Source: an uncultured Oscillospiraceae bacterium
Lineage (GTDB): Bacteria > Bacillota > Clostridia > Oscillospirales > Oscillospiraceae
Reading direction: 5' to 3'
DNA: 64,000 nt
Assembly (NCBI GenBank): GCA_944385095.1
Contig: CALWVS010000011.1
Span: 1 to 64,000, forward strand
How positions within the stretch are numbered: the stretch's first letter is position 1; the number at the start of each line of letters is the position of its first letter. This document shows, piece by piece, positions 9,246 through 17,060 of the stretch. The position numbers and the translations under genes are program-made. The notes beneath the pieces are model-generated. The model did not search any database. It worked only from the letters and a program-made list of their open reading frames with translations, and was not told where the DNA came from.

Positions 9246-9290
9246 ATTGTACCATTAAGGATTGCAAATTACAAGAGTCTATGTTATGAT
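9246..9290. promoter_or_regulatory. Overlapping divergent promoters of fba and pfp
   Basis: For pfp: TTGCAA at 9262-9267 and TATGAT at 9285-9290, 17-base spacer. For fba on the minus strand: TTGTAA (9074-type position 9069-9074 read as 9269-9274) and TACAAT at 9246-9251, also 17 bases apart. The -35 regions overlap each other, so the two glycolytic genes probably compete for or share polymerase here. Confidence 0.6.
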
Positions 9291-9356
9291 TTATATGACA
9301 ATTTTCAGCTTAACAATTTTCAAGCCCAAATTGAACACATTAGGAGGAAACTAAAC

Positions 9357-10601
9357 ATGAATCAACTGACAGGCGCATGTATCATTGGACAGTCCGGCGG
9401 ACCTACTGCCGTCATTAACGCCAGTGCTCAGGGTGTCATTCAGACAGCTCTGAAGGCTGAGTGCATCACCCGTGTACTGGGCGCAGCCCACGGCATTAAG
9501 GGTGTGCTGGACGACAAGCTCTATGATATGGCTCAGGAGGACGCAGCAGAGCTGGATCTTTTGCAGTATACTCCTTCTTCTGCTCTGGGTTCCTGCCGCT
9601 ACAAGCTGGCTGACCCCGATGTAGATGACACCGACTACAAGCGTATTCTGGAAATCTTTAAGAAGTATGATGTACGTTACTTCTTCTACAATGGTGGTAA
9701 CGACTCTATGGACACCTGCAACAAGATTTCCAAGTATATGCAGAAGGTGGGCTATGAGTGCCGCATTATGGGTGTGCCCAAGACCATTGACAACGACCTG
9801 AATGGTACTGACCACTGCCCCGGTTTTGCTTCTGCTGCCAAGTACATTGCCACTTCTTGTGCTGAGGTGTGGCAGGATGCCCATGTATATGACACTGGTA
9901 TGATCACTGTCATTGAGATTATGGGTCGTCACGCTGGCTGGCTGGCTGGTTCTGCTGGTCTGGCTGCCCTGACTGGCTGTGGTCCTGACCTTGTGTATCT
10001 GCCCGAGGTGGACTTTAACATGGAGCAGTTCCTGGCTGATGTAAAGGCAATCTATGAGAAGAAGGGCAAGTGTATGGTGGCTGTATCTGAGGGTATCCAC
10101 TATGCCGATGGTACTTTCGTTTCTGAGGCCAAAACCTCTGCAACTGACGGCTTTGGTCATGCCCAGTTGGGTGGTCTGGCTGCCATGCTGGCTGAAATCG
10201 TAAAGAAGGAGACCGGCGCAAAGGTGCGTGGCATTGAGTTGTCTCTGCTCCAGCGTTGTGGTTCTCATCTGGCTTCCCGTACCGACGTGACCGAGGCATG
10301 GAAAGCTGGTGCTGCCGCTGTTGAGGCTGCGGTTGCTGGTAACACTGACAAAATGGTGGCGTTCCAGTGCACCCGTGATGAGAATGGCTACAAGTGTGAA
10401 ACTGTACTTCAGCCTCTGGACATTGTGGCAAACTTTGAGAAGAAAGTTCCCCGTGAATGGATCAATGAGGCTGGCAACAGCATCGAACAGCCCTTCATTG
10501 ATTATGTGCTGCCCCTGATTCAGGGTGAGGCAAACTGCCCCACTGAGAACTCTCTGCCCCGTTTTGCCCGTCTGAAGAAGGTTCTCACCACTTCCATGTA
10601 A
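9357..10601 (+). CDS. pfp: Pyrophosphate-dependent 6-phosphofructokinase
   Basis: A 414-residue phosphofructokinase phosphorylating fructose 6-phosphate. The nucleotide-loop region reads GGNDSMDT, with Asp where ATP-dependent enzymes keep Gly in GGDGS. This is the residue change typical of PPi-dependent enzymes. PKTIDNDL and the MGRHAGWLA substrate motif are present. Length, longer than the 320 residues of ATP-PFK, agrees. The ATG at 9357 follows AGGAGG by 8 bases. Codon use is strongly biased, as in a highly expressed gene. Confidence 0.92.
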   Translation: MNQLTGACIIGQSGGPTAVINASAQGVIQTALKAECITRVLGAAHGIKGVLDDKLYDMAQEDAAELDLLQYTPSSALGSCRYKLADPDVDDTDYKRILEIFKKYDVRYFFYNGGNDSMDTCNKISKYMQKVGYECRIMGVPKTIDNDLNGTDHCPGFASAAKYIATSCAEVWQDAHVYDTGMITVIEIMGRHAGWLAGSAGLAALTGCGPDLVYLPEVDFNMEQFLADVKAIYEKKGKCMVAVSEGIHYADGTFVSEAKTSATDGFGHAQLGGLAAMLAEIVKKETGAKVRGIELSLLQRCGSHLASRTDVTEAWKAGAAAVEAAVAGNTDKMVAFQCTRDENGYKCETVLQPLDIVANFEKKVPREWINEAGNSIEQPFIDYVLPLIQGEANCPTENSLPRFARLKKVLTTSM

Positions 10602-10612
10602 ATTTGAATCAC

Positions 10613-10659
10613 AAAAGGCACAAACTTCCCAGAAGGGAGGCTTTGTGCCTTTCTTTTTT
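10613..10659 (+). terminator. Terminator of pfp
   Basis: AAAGGCACAAA pairs with TTTGTGCCTTT, extended by an inner CTTCCC/GGGAGG, then CTTTTTT. Confidence 0.85.
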
Positions 10660-10736
10660 AGAAAAATTTAATAGAATTTTTCGTGTTTTTATATAAAAAT
10701 TTGATATACTGGGGAAAAACATGAGGAGTGAGCTAT

Positions 10737-11249
10737 ATGGAATGGACATGTCGTACTCAATATAATGTAAAAACATTGACAATGATGAGCAGAGTAATGA
10801 GAAAAACACTGCGCAAACGATTTTCAAGAGGTGCCCACCTGTTTTCTTATGTGGTAATGGCAATGTGTCTGTTGTCCATCTGGGGCAGATGGGGGGAGTG
10901 GGGAGAGGTTGCCCTGCATGGTGTGATTTTTGGGTTGTTGCTTCTGTTGCGACTGGGTGAAGACTGGTTGAATGGCTATCTGGCATACAAACGAAAGCTA
11001 CCCGGTATGGAGGATGTGACAACGGTATTTCGTCAAGATGGCTATGAGGGATGTATGGCAGGAGCCACTACAAAATGGAGTTATGATGCGATTCAGACTT
11101 TGGCAGAGACAGAACACTATTTTGTGTTTCTTCTAAATAAAACCTATGCACAGGCATACGACAAACGGCAAATTACAGGGGGCGGTGTAGACCAGTTGCG
11201 TGAATTTTTGTATCAAAAAACAGGGAAACAGATACAGTATATCAAATAA
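10737..11249 (+). CDS. YcxB-like membrane protein
   Basis: A 170-residue protein with two adjacent membrane segments at about residues 33-50 and 58-75 (LFSYVVMAMCLL, VALHGVIFGLLLLL). A C-terminal soluble part has the YcxB-type pattern (WSYDAIQTLAETEHYFVFLLNKTYA) and ends in a small GGGVDQLREFLYQKTG element. The function of YcxB proteins is unknown. GAGGAG lies 8 bases before the ATG. It sits 41 bases before the restriction-nuclease gene, in the same orientation, and may be co-transcribed with it. Confidence 0.65.
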   Translation: MEWTCRTQYNVKTLTMMSRVMRKTLRKRFSRGAHLFSYVVMAMCLLSIWGRWGEWGEVALHGVIFGLLLLLRLGEDWLNGYLAYKRKLPGMEDVTTVFRQDGYEGCMAGATTKWSYDAIQTLAETEHYFVFLLNKTYAQAYDKRQITGGGVDQLREFLYQKTGKQIQYIK

Positions 11250-11290
11250 AATTATGGTGTTGTGTTTCAAGCCAAAAGGGGGAAAATAAG

Positions 11291-12265
11291 GTGAGCAGAA
11301 CCAGCAATGGATATGGACGAGCGTATGAGTGTGCTTGGATGAGTGCATTGTATTATGCTCTGGAGCCAATTCGAACATTTCGTGTGGTGAATAATACAAG
11401 TCTGCGTGCCAATAAAAGGGCATGGATGGAGATAAGTAAGGAAAAACGAGGGTTATTTCTTCGCTCTGCTCGTGCGGCTGTAGACACAATTCTAGCATTG
11501 GAGCCACGCATGACAGAGTGTGACCATGATGAATTACTACTGGAATTTCAAAGAGATGAGGCAGGCGTACAGGGAGATGTACGGGATATCATCATCAAAA
11601 GAAAACAGATTGACTGGGAAGTTGGGTTAAGTATTAAGCACAACCATGAGGCAATCAAACACAGCCGTCTGAGCCATAGTCTGGATTTTGCAAAAGAATG
11701 GTTTCAAATGCCATGCAGTGAGGCATATTGGAACGCAGTCAGACCAATTTTTGACCGATTGAAACAGGAATCATATAGAGGAACTCGGTGGAGCGAGTTG
11801 CCAGATAAAGAAGATGGTGTGTATATTCCATTGCTTCAGGCGTTTATGGATGAGCTTCAAAGGGCATATCAAAAAGATGCTCAAATGCCAAAGAAAATGG
11901 TGGAATATCTCATGGGTACACATGACTATTACAAGGTTGTGAGCCATGATGAGAGACAGGTTACCTCAATTCACACATTTAACATTCATGGGACATTGAA
12001 CCAGTCAAGCAAAGTCCAATCTTCACCAACCCATGTCCCAACTGTGGAACTACCCACCAGTTTGGATGCGATTTATCTTAGAAATCATAGTACCAATACA
12101 GTGGAATTGTGCCTGAATCATAACTGGAAACTGAGTTTTCGTATTCACAACGCAAGCTCAGTGGTGGAACCCAGTTTGAAGTTTGACATTCAGTTTATGC
12201 AGATGCCTGCTTCTATTCTGAATATGGAGTGCCCCTGGAACTTACTTTCTTTAAAAAGAAAGTAA
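11291..12265 (+). CDS. HaeIII-family type II restriction endonuclease (GG^CC type), without adjacent methyltransferase
   Basis: A 324-residue protein that I recognise as the HaeIII restriction endonuclease family: an SNGYGRAYE opening, LEFQRDEAGVQGDVRDIII, then GLSIKHNHEAIKHSRLS, CSEAYWNAVRPIFDRL, FNIHGTLNQ and the C-terminal RIHNASSVVEPSLKFDIQ. HaeIII cuts GGCC. The D of GDVRDI and the SIK triplet could form part of a PD-(D/E)XK-like site; this is my reading. GTG start after AAGGGGGAAAATAAG. No methyltransferase gene lies within the window. The last residues (LLSLKRK) and the TAA stop are supplied by the palindromic repeat that begins here. Confidence 0.88.
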   Translation: MSRTSNGYGRAYECAWMSALYYALEPIRTFRVVNNTSLRANKRAWMEISKEKRGLFLRSARAAVDTILALEPRMTECDHDELLLEFQRDEAGVQGDVRDIIIKRKQIDWEVGLSIKHNHEAIKHSRLSHSLDFAKEWFQMPCSEAYWNAVRPIFDRLKQESYRGTRWSELPDKEDGVYIPLLQAFMDELQRAYQKDAQMPKKMVEYLMGTHDYYKVVSHDERQVTSIHTFNIHGTLNQSSKVQSSPTHVPTVELPTSLDAIYLRNHSTNTVELCLNHNWKLSFRIHNASSVVEPSLKFDIQFMQMPASILNMECPWNLLSLKRK

Positions 12266-12735
12266 GCAAAGAAATTTTTAAGAGGTCTCTGAAGATACAC
12301 ATCCTCTTTGCGGTGAGTTTCAGCGACTTTATCACCTGTGCGTTTGGAAAACCACTTTCTTTAAAAAGAAAGTAAGCAAAGAAATTTTTAAGAGGTCTCT
12401 GAAGATACACATCCTCTTTGCGGTGAGTTTCAGCGACTTTATCACCTGTGCGTTTGGAAAACCACTTTCTTTAAAAAGAAAGTAAGCAAAGAAATTTTTA
12501 AGAGGTCTCTGAGGAAACATATTCTTTGCTGTCAGTCTCAGCGACTTTATCACCTGTGCGTTTGGAAAACCACTTTCTTTAAAAAGAAAGTAAGCAAAGA
12601 AATTTTTGGGAGGTCTCTGAGGAAACATATTCTTTGCTGTCAGTCTCAGCGACTTTACCACCTGTATGTTTGAACCCCTGCTTTGTTTCAAAAAGAAAGT
12701 GGGCAAAGCAATTTTTGAGAGGTTTATGAAGCAAT
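12236..12735 (+). repeat. Tandem array of about 110-bp hairpin-bearing repeats
   Basis: Four to five copies of a 108-110 bp unit. The palindrome ACTTTCTTTAAAAAGAAAGT begins at 12244, 12354, 12464 and 12572, and a degenerate copy begins near 12680. Each unit continues with AAGCAAAGAAATTTTTAAGAGGT and, in the first four, ends in CAGCGACTTTATCACCTGTG-like sequence. The first two copies are nearly identical and later ones drift. The array starts inside the 3' end of the nuclease gene. No protein-coding role is evident. Confidence 0.85.
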
Positions 12736-12823
12736 ATTTTGTTGTTGGCAGTCTGTGCTTCTTTTCAACTTTTTTGCCCAATACTCTTGGAAAGAAATGC
12801 GTTGTTCCAATCAAAAATCTTGG

Positions 12824-12933
12824 TGATGGCTACACATGAAGTTCTTTTTGCTTCCTTTTTCTTTCAAGAAAAAGGAAGTGATGGCTATACACGAAGTTCT
12901 TTTTGTTTCCTTTTTCTTTCGAGAAAAAGGAAG
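12824..12933 (+). repeat. Two copies of a 55-bp hairpin repeat
   Basis: A unit starting GATGGCTAYACAYGAAGTTC and ending in a perfect hairpin (CTTCCTTTTTCTT and complement) occurs twice in tandem. The hairpin resembles the palindrome of the larger array just upstream but is a different sequence. Confidence 0.75.
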
Positions 12934-12967
12934 GGGCTGTGACGAATCCAATGATTCATCACAGCCC
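12934..12967 (-). terminator. Terminator of ftsK
   Basis: GGGCTGTGA arms with an inner GAATC/GATTC pairing are followed on the minus strand by CCTTCCTTTTTC. Confidence 0.7.
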
Positions 12968-12978
12968 ATAGTTTTTGC

Positions 12979-15759
12979 TTACAGATTGTCATTATCCTCT
13001 ATATCAAAAGGAGGTTCTTCTGGTGTACGGTTTGGGAGAGATATCCCTTGCCGGTACTGGATTTCATGCCATTGTTCTTTTGTAATCAATACTCGTCTGG
13101 CTTTGGAACCTTCAAATGGTCCTACAATCCCTCTATCTTCCATCTGGTCAATCAGTCGGGCCGCTCTGGCATATCCCAGTTTCAGTCGACGCTGTAAGAG
13201 AGAGGCGGATGCCTGACCTAGTTCTACAACCACATCAATGGCAGTGTCAATCAGTTCATCATAGTCATCATTGTCTGCAGATACATTGGCTCCCTTGTTG
13301 TTGCTTTTTTCTTTATCTAACGCATGTTGTTCAATTTCTTCCATTACAGCATCATCATATTGAGCAGTTCCGCTGTGTTCCTTAATAAAGTCTACCACTG
13401 CGGCTACTTCTTCATCCGAAATGAAACAGCCCTGTACACGGGTAGGCTTTCCAGAACCAAGAGGAGCATATAACATATCCCCTCGACCCACCAGTTTTTC
13501 TGCACCCTGTGTGTCCAAAATAATACGGGATTCCATTGCAGATGCCACAGCAAAGGCAATTCGACTTGGGATATTTGCCTTCATCAGACCGGTGATGACA
13601 TCAGCAGATGGTCTCTGGGTGGCAATAATCAGGTGAATGCCAGAGGCACGACCCATCTGTGCCACACGGCAGATGGATTCTTCTACTTCTTTGGCTGCTA
13701 CTAGCATCAAATCTGCCAACTCATCAATGACCACAACAACCTGTGGCATTTTTTGTAAAGTTCCATCGCTTTGGGCTGCCCTCTGGTTGTAGGATGCCAA
13801 ATCACGCACACCCACTTCAGAAAAGACACGATAGCGTTTCATCATTTCTGTGACTGCCCATTGCAGGGCACCTGCTGCCTTTTTGGGGTCTGTGACCACA
13901 GGAATCAACAGATGAGGAATTCCATTATAGATACCCAATTCCACCATTTTGGGGTCAACCATGATAAGGCGCACTTCTTCTGGGCTGGATTTATAGAGTA
14001 GAGAAATGATCAGGGAGTTGGTACACACAGATTTACCAGAACCAGTAGTACCAGCAATGAGCAGGTGGGGCAGTTTGGCAATGTTGCCCACCACACAGCG
14101 ACCAGTAATGTCCTTGCCCACAGAAAAGGATACCTTGGAAGTGCTCTCCTGAAATTCCTTGGAGGAGAGAACGGTGTGAATGGGGACAGGAGACACCACC
14201 TTGTTGGGTACTTCTACTCCTACCATGGAAATTTTGTTTGGAATTGGGGCAATACGTACTCCAGTTGCACCTAAAGACAGGGCAATATCATCGGACAGAT
14301 TGGTGAGTTTATTGAGCCGTACCCCTGCATCCAGTTCCAACTCATACCGTGTAACAGATGGTCCCCTTGTTACATTGATGATGTTGGCATCAATGCCAAA
14401 AGAACGGATGGTATCAGACAAACGCTGTTTGTTGGCGTTCAACTCCACCAGAGCTTCCCCTCCAAAGTCTCCTTTTCCTGCTTTGAGCAAAGTCAAAGGG
14501 GGATATTGGTAGGGTTGTCCCTCTGTACCTGCCATATAAAATTTTGTTTCTGTTTTTGGAGCAGGTGGAGTGGGAGCAGTTTGGGCAGGTCTGGGAGGTT
14601 CACGGGATACCGCAGGTTCCCGTATAATTTCTGGGAATTTTGTAGTGGTAGGAACAACAGGTTCAGGCTCTTGTGTTGTGGGAATAGATGGTGGTTCTTC
14701 CTCAATCACTTCCTCAACTATGTCAGCGTCAGAGGGATAAGCTGGATATTCCTCAATTGCAGCAGGGATGGGTGGTTCTTCTATTACAGGTTCTGGTTTG
14801 GTCATTACTGGTGCAGGTTCCTCAATCACAGGAGGAACAGAGGAATGAGGCTGCTCTGGTTCCACCTGAACAGGAGTTTCTTCCACAGGGGGAGCCGTCT
14901 TTTTTCCTTGACTTGCCATTGCCTGCATCAAAAACTGGTCTGGAGTGGGAACTCCCGGAGTTTTGTCAAAAAAGCCCTTTTTCTTTGACTGACGCTTGGG
15001 CTGATAGGGAGCCTCTCCGTCCATAGGTACATCAAACTCAGCACGCAGTGGCATGCGATGTTCTGGTTCTGATTTTTGTACCCGTTTGGGGGCTTTGTGT
15101 TCTTTGATGGGTCGTTCTGGTTTTTCCTGTGGTTCATATTTTGGACGGCTCATAAACCAGTCAGCCACATCTACCACAGTCCAGTTAAATGCTCCCAGAC
15201 CAGTGAGCAACAGACCCAATACGAAAATCACACTGGCACCTGGTCGGCTGAAGATTTGAGAAAACCCTTGTGCCAATACACCAGATAGTACCCCCCCGCT
15301 TTTCAGCTCCTGACCACTTTGCCATGTAGTCTGAAACCAACTTTCAGCCCACGGGGTAGTGGTTCCACTGATGGCGTGAATCACACATGCCAACAGTATG
15401 GGTAGAACAAAAGTACAGACCAGCCGACCTATCACTGGTCTACCTCGATGAAAAAACAGGATAAAACTTGCCAGTAAAAACACACATGGCATCAGCCAAA
15501 AGCCGTAGCCAATCAGCCCTTTGATGGCAGCAGAAAAAAAGTTTAAAAATAGTGCATCCATATGGAAACAGCCAAAAACAGAGAAAATTGCAAGAACAAG
15601 ACAGATAAATGCCCCAACTTCCCGGCGAATGGGGGATTGGGCTGGCTGTTTTTTTCCTTTCGTGCCTTTGGAACGGCTGGAGGTTGAGGTTCTTTTCTTT
15701 TGGGTGGAGGAGGATGCCACACGTTTTCCTCCTTGGGTTTTCTTATGAGTGGTTGCCAT
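12979..15759 (-). CDS. ftsK: FtsK/SpoIIIE DNA translocase
   Basis: A 926-residue hexameric ATP-driven DNA pump. The first 45 residues are basic and Ser/Lys-rich, then about four membrane segments lie between residues 50 and 200. A long Pro/Glu-rich linker runs to about 410. The motor follows, with Walker A GTTGSGKS, Walker B VVVIDELADLM, and a C-terminal gamma winged-helix (LLQRRLKLGYARAARLIDQME) that reads orientation sequences. I start it at 15759, where AAAGGA lies 9 bases upstream. In this group the protein may act in division (FtsK) or in forespore DNA transfer (SpoIIIE); the sequence does not decide. It is divergent from the Tyr T-box operon. Confidence 0.95.
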   Translation of the reverse strand: MATTHKKTQGGKRVASSSTQKKRTSTSSRSKGTKGKKQPAQSPIRREVGAFICLVLAIFSVFGCFHMDALFLNFFSAAIKGLIGYGFWLMPCVFLLASFILFFHRGRPVIGRLVCTFVLPILLACVIHAISGTTTPWAESWFQTTWQSGQELKSGGVLSGVLAQGFSQIFSRPGASVIFVLGLLLTGLGAFNWTVVDVADWFMSRPKYEPQEKPERPIKEHKAPKRVQKSEPEHRMPLRAEFDVPMDGEAPYQPKRQSKKKGFFDKTPGVPTPDQFLMQAMASQGKKTAPPVEETPVQVEPEQPHSSVPPVIEEPAPVMTKPEPVIEEPPIPAAIEEYPAYPSDADIVEEVIEEEPPSIPTTQEPEPVVPTTTKFPEIIREPAVSREPPRPAQTAPTPPAPKTETKFYMAGTEGQPYQYPPLTLLKAGKGDFGGEALVELNANKQRLSDTIRSFGIDANIINVTRGPSVTRYELELDAGVRLNKLTNLSDDIALSLGATGVRIAPIPNKISMVGVEVPNKVVSPVPIHTVLSSKEFQESTSKVSFSVGKDITGRCVVGNIAKLPHLLIAGTTGSGKSVCTNSLIISLLYKSSPEEVRLIMVDPKMVELGIYNGIPHLLIPVVTDPKKAAGALQWAVTEMMKRYRVFSEVGVRDLASYNQRAAQSDGTLQKMPQVVVVIDELADLMLVAAKEVEESICRVAQMGRASGIHLIIATQRPSADVITGLMKANIPSRIAFAVASAMESRIILDTQGAEKLVGRGDMLYAPLGSGKPTRVQGCFISDEEVAAVVDFIKEHSGTAQYDDAVMEEIEQHALDKEKSNNKGANVSADNDDYDELIDTAIDVVVELGQASASLLQRRLKLGYARAARLIDQMEDRGIVGPFEGSKARRVLITKEQWHEIQYRQGISLPNRTPEEPPFDIEDNDNL

Positions 15760-15866
15760 GCCTTGGTTCCTTTCCTCTTTCAAATATAGTAGTACACGCC
15801 TCTTATCATAGCACATCTTTTCCAGTTCTGCCAGTGGTTTTTTTCGCATGAAAAAGAGAAAGGGGA

Positions 15867-15895
15867 TTGACAATGGGGAGAAAATATGGTACAGT
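15867..15895 (+). promoter_or_regulatory. Promoter of the T-box/tyrS operon
   Basis: TTGACA at 15867-15872 and TACAGT at 15890-15895 with a 17-base spacer. Confidence 0.65.
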
Positions 15896-15901
15896 TGCCA
15901 C

Positions 15902-16176
15902 ACTGCGTAGATGAGGAACAGTATTCCAAAAGATGCCTGTTGACAGAGAGCCTCTGGTTGGTGGAAAGAGGACAGACTTTTGGGAGAAATTACCCCTTGG
16001 AGCAGCCGCCTGAACTGCCAGGAGATAGGCACAGTAGGGGACAGGTCGGGTGTGCCCGTTACAGCATGAGAAGTTTTATGACTTCCTGAGGCAGTTTTCT
16101 GTGAGGAGACTGTGTTCCAGAGGTGGTACCGCATGAACAATGCCCTCTGTCCGGTGAATCGGACAGAGGGCTTTTT
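15902..16176 (+). promoter_or_regulatory. T-box leader, tyrosine specifier
   Basis: A complete T-box riboswitch. Stem I starts near 15902 and contains AGAGAGCC and GGTGGAAAGAGG. The specifier TAC lies at 15991-15993, six bases before GAGC, the same spacing as in the Asn leader at 50510. The T-box motif TGGTACCGC is at 16124-16132, and a perfect terminator (GCCCTCTGTCC, loop, complement, TTTTT) spans 16142-16176. TAC means Tyr, matching tyrS downstream. Uncharged tRNA-Tyr should allow read-through. Confidence 0.9.
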
Positions 16177-16199
16177 GCATGAGAACAGGGGGAGTGTAA

Positions 16200-17060
16200 G
16201 TGACAAGAAAATTAGGAACCATATTTGTTGCTATTTCGGCGGTTCTTTACAGCATTGGTGGACTGTGTATCAAAGTGATTCCATGGAGTGGTATGTCCAT
16301 CAATGGGGGGCGTACTGCCATTGCACTGGTGGTCATTGGTCTTTATTTGATGCTGGTGAAACATCCATTGCGGTTTAACCGATGGATTTTACTGGGGGCG
16401 TTGTGTGTATTTGGGGCAAATTCTCTCTATGCAGTTGCCAACAAGCTGACCACCGCAGCCAACGCTATTATTTTACAGTTTACAGCTCCGATTTTTGTAT
16501 TGCTGTTTTCTGCCCTGTTTTTCCATAAAAAGCCGAAAAAGCTGGATTGTATTGCCTGTCTTGCTGTGTTTGGTGGTATTTTGTTCTTTTTTGTGGACAG
16601 TCTGGAAATGGGTGGAGGACTGGGAAACTTTTTGGCTCTGTTGTCCGGCGTGGCATATGCAGGTGTATTTATGATGAATGATATGCCGGATAGTGATGCC
16701 ATTTCTTCCGTATTTTGGGGAGATGTGTTGTCTGCATTGACAGGTTTACCATTTTTGTTGCAGGAGACAGAGTTTCCACCACAAGCCATTGTCAGCATCA
16801 TCTTGTTGGGTGTATTTCAGGTTGCACTTGCCTACATTTTATTGACCATTGGTTTGGCTGTGACCACACCGGTGACTGCTTGTCTGATTTCTGGGATTGA
16901 ACCCATTCTCAATCCCATTTTGGTGGCTCTTTTTTACGGAGAGATGGTGGGGCACTTCGCCATTGTTGGTGCAGCTATTGTCATCATAGGTGTAGTAGGC
17001 TACAATTTAGCACAAATTCGTCAATATCAGTTGGAATATAAAGGAGAAGAAATAAAATGA
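16200..17060 (+). CDS. EamA/DMT-family transporter under tyrosine T-box control
   Basis: A 286-residue ten-segment membrane protein made of two EamA halves (AISAVLYSIGGLCIKV... and ...GVAYAGVFMMND, AVTTPVTACLISGIEPILNP). The family includes amino-acid and metabolite exporters and importers. GTG start at 16200 with GGGGGAG 7 bases upstream. It is the first gene after the Tyr T-box and overlaps the tyrS start (ATGA). Its expression should therefore rise when tyrosine is short, which argues for uptake of tyrosine or a precursor. The substrate is inferred from regulation only. Confidence 0.85.
   Translation: MTRKLGTIFVAISAVLYSIGGLCIKVIPWSGMSINGGRTAIALVVIGLYLMLVKHPLRFNRWILLGALCVFGANSLYAVANKLTTAANAIILQFTAPIFVLLFSALFFHKKPKKLDCIACLAVFGGILFFFVDSLEMGGGLGNFLALLSGVAYAGVFMMNDMPDSDAISSVFWGDVLSALTGLPFLLQETEFPPQAIVSIILLGVFQVALAYILLTIGLAVTTPVTACLISGIEPILNPILVALFYGEMVGHFAIVGAAIVIIGVVGYNLAQIRQYQLEYKGEEIK

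Noticed and set aside
12332..12814. A 160-codon open frame on the minus strand through the 110-bp repeats, with repeated FFAYFLFKESG units
   Set aside because: It exists only because the repeat length and composition keep that frame open. It has no ribosome site and the units are hairpin DNA. The array also has no spacers, so it is not a CRISPR.
15759..16206. Upstream extension of FtsK to 16206
   Set aside because: The extension is the antisense of the Tyr T-box leader. The ATG at 15759 has the ribosome site and the basic N-terminus expected.
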